Assembly: GCA_025354865.1 (NCBI GenBank)
Contig: JANXMB010000087.1
Location: 1 to 64,000 of the forward strand
Source: Acetobacteraceae bacterium
GTDB lineage: Bacteria > Pseudomonadota > Alphaproteobacteria > Acetobacterales > Acetobacteraceae
DNA: 64,000 nucleotides
Direction: 5' to 3'
Shown: one piece after another, positions 61,437 through 64,000 of the stretch
Numbering within the stretch: the first letter of the stretch is position 1
Layout of the letters: every line of letters begins with the position of its first letter
Notes under the pieces: model-generated
Seen by the model: only the letters and a program-made list of their open reading frames with translations
The model's database searches: none
What the model was told of the DNA's origin: nothing
Translations under genes and position numbers: made by a program

Positions 61437-62798
61437 ATGGCCGTATCGGAACCGCTAACGCCTGAAATTATCGGTCGCGCCATCGATCGCGCGCAACTGA
61501 CCGGATCCATGAAATTCATCGTCGCGATCGCAGCGGCGGGATATTTCTTCGATTCTTTCGACATCTACATCCTATCGTATGCACTGCCGAGCCTGTCGAA
61601 GGAGTTCGGGCTGGCCCCGCAGCAGATCGGGATTATTGGTTCGGCCGGGCTGGCGGGCATGGGTGTGGGGTCCTGGATCTGGGGTTGGATCGCCGACCGC
61701 TGGGGCCGGAAGCTGGTTTTCGCTGGCACTGTGCTGATGTTCTCCGTGTTCACCGGCATCACCGGCATGGCGTTTTCCATGGGCTTCATCGTCGCCGCAC
61801 GCTTCGCCACCGGCCTCGGTCTGGGTGGGATGGTGCCGATCGACGCGGCGTTGGTGGCCGAATTCGCCCCCGCCCGCATCCGGGGCCGGGTGCTCGCCGC
61901 GTTGCCGCTGCTCTGGCCGATGGGCATTTTCGCCGCAGCCGGCGCCGGTCTGGCCATCGTGCCGACGATCGGTTGGCGCTGGCTGTTCGTGATCGGCGTG
62001 CTGCCGGCCGTTCTGGCCTTCGTCATCCGCCGCAACATCCCGGAATCCCCGCGCTGGCTCACCGACCAGGGCCGGCACGAGGAAGCCCGCGCCTCCCTGC
62101 ACTATGTCGGCGTCACCGACGCAGCGCTCGAAGCCGCTCGGCGCGAGATTGAGGCCAGCCCCGCGGCAGCTCCGATCGAGCCTGCGAAAGTGTCCGACCT
62201 GCTGACCGTCGCCTATGCCAGCCGCATGGTGCAGACCTGGACGATGTGGTTTTTCTCCAATTTCGCGGCCAATTCCTTCAGCGTTTGGCTGCCGATCATT
62301 TACTCCCGGTATTACCACATCGAAATCACACGGACGTTGCAATACACGTTCATCATTGCTGGCACCTCGGTCGTCGGTCGCATCTTCGCTTATGCGTTGG
62401 TCGATAAACTCGGCCGTAAGGCGTTGATCGTCATGGGCTACGGTGTCGCCGCCTGTGCCGCGCTGTCGTTTACCCAGGCGACGACGGAAACGGCGTTGTT
62501 GGGCGTGGCGATGTGCTACGCCTTCTTCGCCGATGCCGGGTCGCTGGCGATGACGGTTTACACGCCCGAGGTCTATCCAGTGCGCATCCGCGGTCTGGCG
62601 ACCTCGGCGGCGATGGGGGTGGGCCGGTTCGGTGGCATGACCGCGCCGCTGATCATTGGCGCGATCATCGGGCCGACCACCTATTATCAGGTGTGGCTGC
62701 TGATGGGCGGTGCGCAGCTTCTGGCGGCCGGCATATCGCTTTGGCTTGCGCGCGAGACACGAGGCCGCAACCTGGAGGTAGCGGCGGCGACTGCTTAA
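61437..62798 (+). CDS. MFS transporter (metabolite:H+ symporter type)
   Basis: A 453-aa, 12-helix major facilitator. GYFFDSFDIYILSYALPSL opens helix 1; GWIADRWGRKLVFAGTVLMF is motif A; GMVPIDAALVAEFAPARIRGRV and a second motif A YALVDKLGRKALIVMGYG show the internal duplication. Sequence style fits the aromatic-acid/sugar-acid transporter groups. GGGGGAGG lies 7 nt before the ATG. Substrate not deducible. Confidence 0.87.
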   Translation: MAVSEPLTPEIIGRAIDRAQLTGSMKFIVAIAAAGYFFDSFDIYILSYALPSLSKEFGLAPQQIGIIGSAGLAGMGVGSWIWGWIADRWGRKLVFAGTVLMFSVFTGITGMAFSMGFIVAARFATGLGLGGMVPIDAALVAEFAPARIRGRVLAALPLLWPMGIFAAAGAGLAIVPTIGWRWLFVIGVLPAVLAFVIRRNIPESPRWLTDQGRHEEARASLHYVGVTDAALEAARREIEASPAAAPIEPAKVSDLLTVAYASRMVQTWTMWFFSNFAANSFSVWLPIIYSRYYHIEITRTLQYTFIIAGTSVVGRIFAYALVDKLGRKALIVMGYGVAACAALSFTQATTETALLGVAMCYAFFADAGSLAMTVYTPEVYPVRIRGLATSAAMGVGRFGGMTAPLIIGAIIGPTTYYQVWLLMGGAQLLAAGISLWLARETRGRNLEVAAATA

Positions 62799-62807
62799 GC
62801 TGCGGAC

Positions 62808-63242
62808 CTACCGTATTTCGATCCGGATACGGTAGGCGCCGCTGCCGCGCGTGGTGCCCAGCACCAGCAGGTAGTTGCCAGTCGTTGGCAGCTGGCCGGT
62901 CCAGCCCGGCGCGTCCGCAGCTTCCTCGGCGCCGGGCAGCGCGGAGCCGTGAATGTCGATGCCCTCTGCGCCCCGGTCGATTTTCCAGCCGGGACGGTAG
63001 AACTGCATCGCGATATTGTCCTCCCCCCGGCTGCGTTGCACGATCGAGACATGCTGACCCGCTCGGGCGCCCAGGGTCAGGCAGGCGATTTCCCCGCGCG
63101 CGATGCCGCCCTCGATGTTGGCGGCCGAGGCCCCCGGCGCGAACTGCACCGCCACCGTTTGCCGACAATCCGCCTGCGCCCCGCTTGCCCATAGCGCACT
63201 GGCAAGGGTTGCGGCGACGTAGGCCGCACGTAGCCGGATCAC
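62808..63242 (-). CDS. Exported PPC-like domain protein
   Basis: A 144-aa protein with signal peptide VIRLRAAYVAATLASALWAS ending in GAQA, then one beta-rich domain with GQHVSIVQRSRGEDNIAMQF and LPTTGNYLLVLGTTRGSGAY, resembling pre-peptidase C-terminal (PPC) domains. The GTG at 63242 overlaps the stop of the endolysin-like gene by 4 nt and is preferred; ATG 63257 is an alternative. Probably periplasmic. Confidence 0.7.
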   Translation of the reverse strand: MIRLRAAYVAATLASALWASGAQADCRQTVAVQFAPGASAANIEGGIARGEIACLTLGARAGQHVSIVQRSRGEDNIAMQFYRPGWKIDRGAEGIDIHGSALPGAEEAADAPGWTGQLPTTGNYLLVLGTTRGSGAYRIRIEIR

Positions 63243-64000
63243 GCCAAAGCGGCCCATGTGGCCTGACCGACAATGCCATCGTTCTGCAGATTTTTCGCAA
63301 CCTGAAACAACTTCACCGACCGCTCGGTGCCCGGACCGAAGGACCCGTCCGCCGTCGTCGGGAACCCGCGCGCGGTCAGGCTTTTTTGCAGAAACAGCAC
63401 CGCAGGGCCGGTGTCGTCCAGTTGTAAGGTCGGCTGCTGCGTCGGGGGCGCCGCCGCTCCGCCGAGCAGGATGAGCTTGGCTTTGGCCAGCAGGGCCTGC
63501 CGATCGGCCAGCCCGTTGGTCCCGCCGTTGATCCGCCGCGTGATTGTCAGAATGTCGTCGGCGTCGGCATAGGTATTGAGATTGTGCCGGGTCCAAAATT
63601 CGCAGGCGATTTTCAACGACATCACCGGATCGGCGGCGGCGGTGGGATTGGCGACCAGATCGAGCCCGACGGCCGGCCCGTAGGCAGCGTAATTCGCCCG
63701 TCCGGTCAATTGCAGCAAGCCGCGGCCTTTGTAGCGCACGCCGTCGCCGGGTTCGGTATTGCCCAGATCGGCGCGCCCTTCGTAGGCGCTGCCGTCGGCG
63801 AATTCCTCGGTCGTGCGGAAGCCGGCGGACTCGTGGCAGGTCTGCGCCAGGAAATGGGCGGCGCGGAGATAGCTGGCGATGTCGTAGGCGGTTAAAGTCG
63901 CCTCCAGCACGGCCCCGACCGCCGACACGATTTCCGCCTGACGGGTTGCCAGCTTGCCGCTGAATTTTGGCGCGATCGCATACATCGCGCTGGCGTCGAG
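63239..64000 (-). CDS. GH19 endolysin-like glycoside hydrolase with peptidoglycan-binding domain (5' end may lie outside window)
   Basis: At least 248 aa. The GH19 chitinase/endolysin domain shows the catalytic-Glu segment AQTCHESAGFRTTEEF and YKGRGLLQLTGRANYAAYG, then INGGTNGLADRQ. A linker leads to a C-terminal PG_binding_1 domain (LDDTGPAVLFLQKSLTARGF, FGPGTERSVKLFQVA). The frame remains open to the window edge before the Met at 63985, so the start is unsure. Likely cleaves peptidoglycan; possibly of phage origin but no other phage gene is in view. Confidence 0.85.
   Translation of the reverse strand, partial: LDASAMYAIAPKFSGKLATRQAEIVSAVGAVLEATLTAYDIASYLRAAHFLAQTCHESAGFRTTEEFADGSAYEGRADLGNTEPGDGVRYKGRGLLQLTGRANYAAYGPAVGLDLVANPTAAADPVMSLKIACEFWTRHNLNTYADADDILTITRRINGGTNGLADRQALLAKAKLILLGGAAAPPTQQPTLQLDDTGPAVLFLQKSLTARGFPTTADGSFGPGTERSVKLFQVAKNLQNDGIVGQATWAALA

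Noticed and set aside
1-64000. CRISPR arrays, insertion sequences, tRNA or rRNA genes
   Set aside because: No spaced direct-repeat array, transposase, tRNA T-loop pattern or rRNA-like block was recognised on either strand; a tRNAscan or ISfinder run would be needed to exclude diverged examples.
63239-64000. Start of a prophage
   Set aside because: Only one endolysin-like gene is visible, and GH19/peptidoglycan-binding genes also occur as ordinary chromosomal genes; no capsid, tail, holin or integrase gene lies beside it in the window.

Overview
The window is about 64 kb of high-GC chromosomal DNA from an alphaproteobacterium, most likely the Acetobacterales/Rhodospirillales branch. That placement is inferred from several features. 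There is a DUF3035/BamF lipoprotein, otherwise an alphaproteobacterial trait. Housekeeping order is dnaA next to rpsT, and folK-rpoZ-rsh. Lysyl-tRNA synthetase is class I (lysK), HisG is the short form, and a CobW/WD40 gene pair is present. No rRNA, tRNA, CRISPR array, insertion sequence or prophage block was recognised. Most genes are chromosomal housekeeping or catabolic genes in tight, often 4-nt-overlapping operons.

Layout. 1-7 kb: the 3' end of modB, an FkbM methyltransferase, an OpgH-type glucan glucosyltransferase facing a GT4 glycosyltransferase, cobW plus WD40, and a CmcJ/NvfI-type oxygenase homologue. 7-9.3 kb: dnaA, a 408-bp AT-rich palindrome-rich spacer, and rpsT with a clear sigma70 promoter. 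9.3-12.6 kb: two tandem GMC (choline-dehydrogenase-like) paralogues. 12.8-20.9 kb: a co-oriented series of carbamoyltransferase-like protein, APH-fold kinase, divergent enolase, 2-hydroxyacid dehydrogenase, 35-aa ORF, DUF1537 four-carbon-acid kinase, LLM oxidoreductase and PdxA2. This looks like a sugar-acid catabolic system and is the most unusual locus here. 21-23 kb: a CBS-domain gene behind an FNR/FixK-type box, and the rcnR-rcnA nickel/cobalt efflux operon. 23-27.7 kb: BamF, two hypothetical genes, a double cold-shock protein and a carboxymuconolactone decarboxylase fragment. 27.7-32.6 kb: lysK, an MprF-like membrane protein with a shortened transferase domain, and rmuC. 32.7-38.9 kb: LLM oxidoreductase, enolase-superfamily enzyme, CocE/NonD hydrolase, TerC, phosphoesterase and fasciclin. 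39-44 kb: uracil-DNA glycosylase, an internally deleted NYN gene, folK, rpoZ, rsh and hisG. 44-50 kb: esterase, DUF/2-hydroxyacid dehydrogenase pair, and an EmrAB-type efflux pair. 50-57.7 kb: two orphan Tat-exported solute-binding proteins around a five-gene operon with three LLM oxidoreductases. 57.8-64 kb: a gluconate-2-dehydrogenase-like pair, rpsD, an MFS transporter, a PPC-like exported protein and a GH19 endolysin-like gene cut by the window edge.

A recurring theme is gene erosion. The carbamoyltransferase-like protein and the NYN protein both look like in-frame internal deletions of larger families. The MprF-like protein has lost the end of its transferase domain, and a CMD-family gene survives only as its C-terminal 71 codons. 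The 12.8-20.9 kb operon pairs established four-carbon acid-phosphate enzymes (DUF1537 kinase, PdxA2) with an enolase paralogue whose conserved active-site His is replaced, so its substrate cannot be read from homology.
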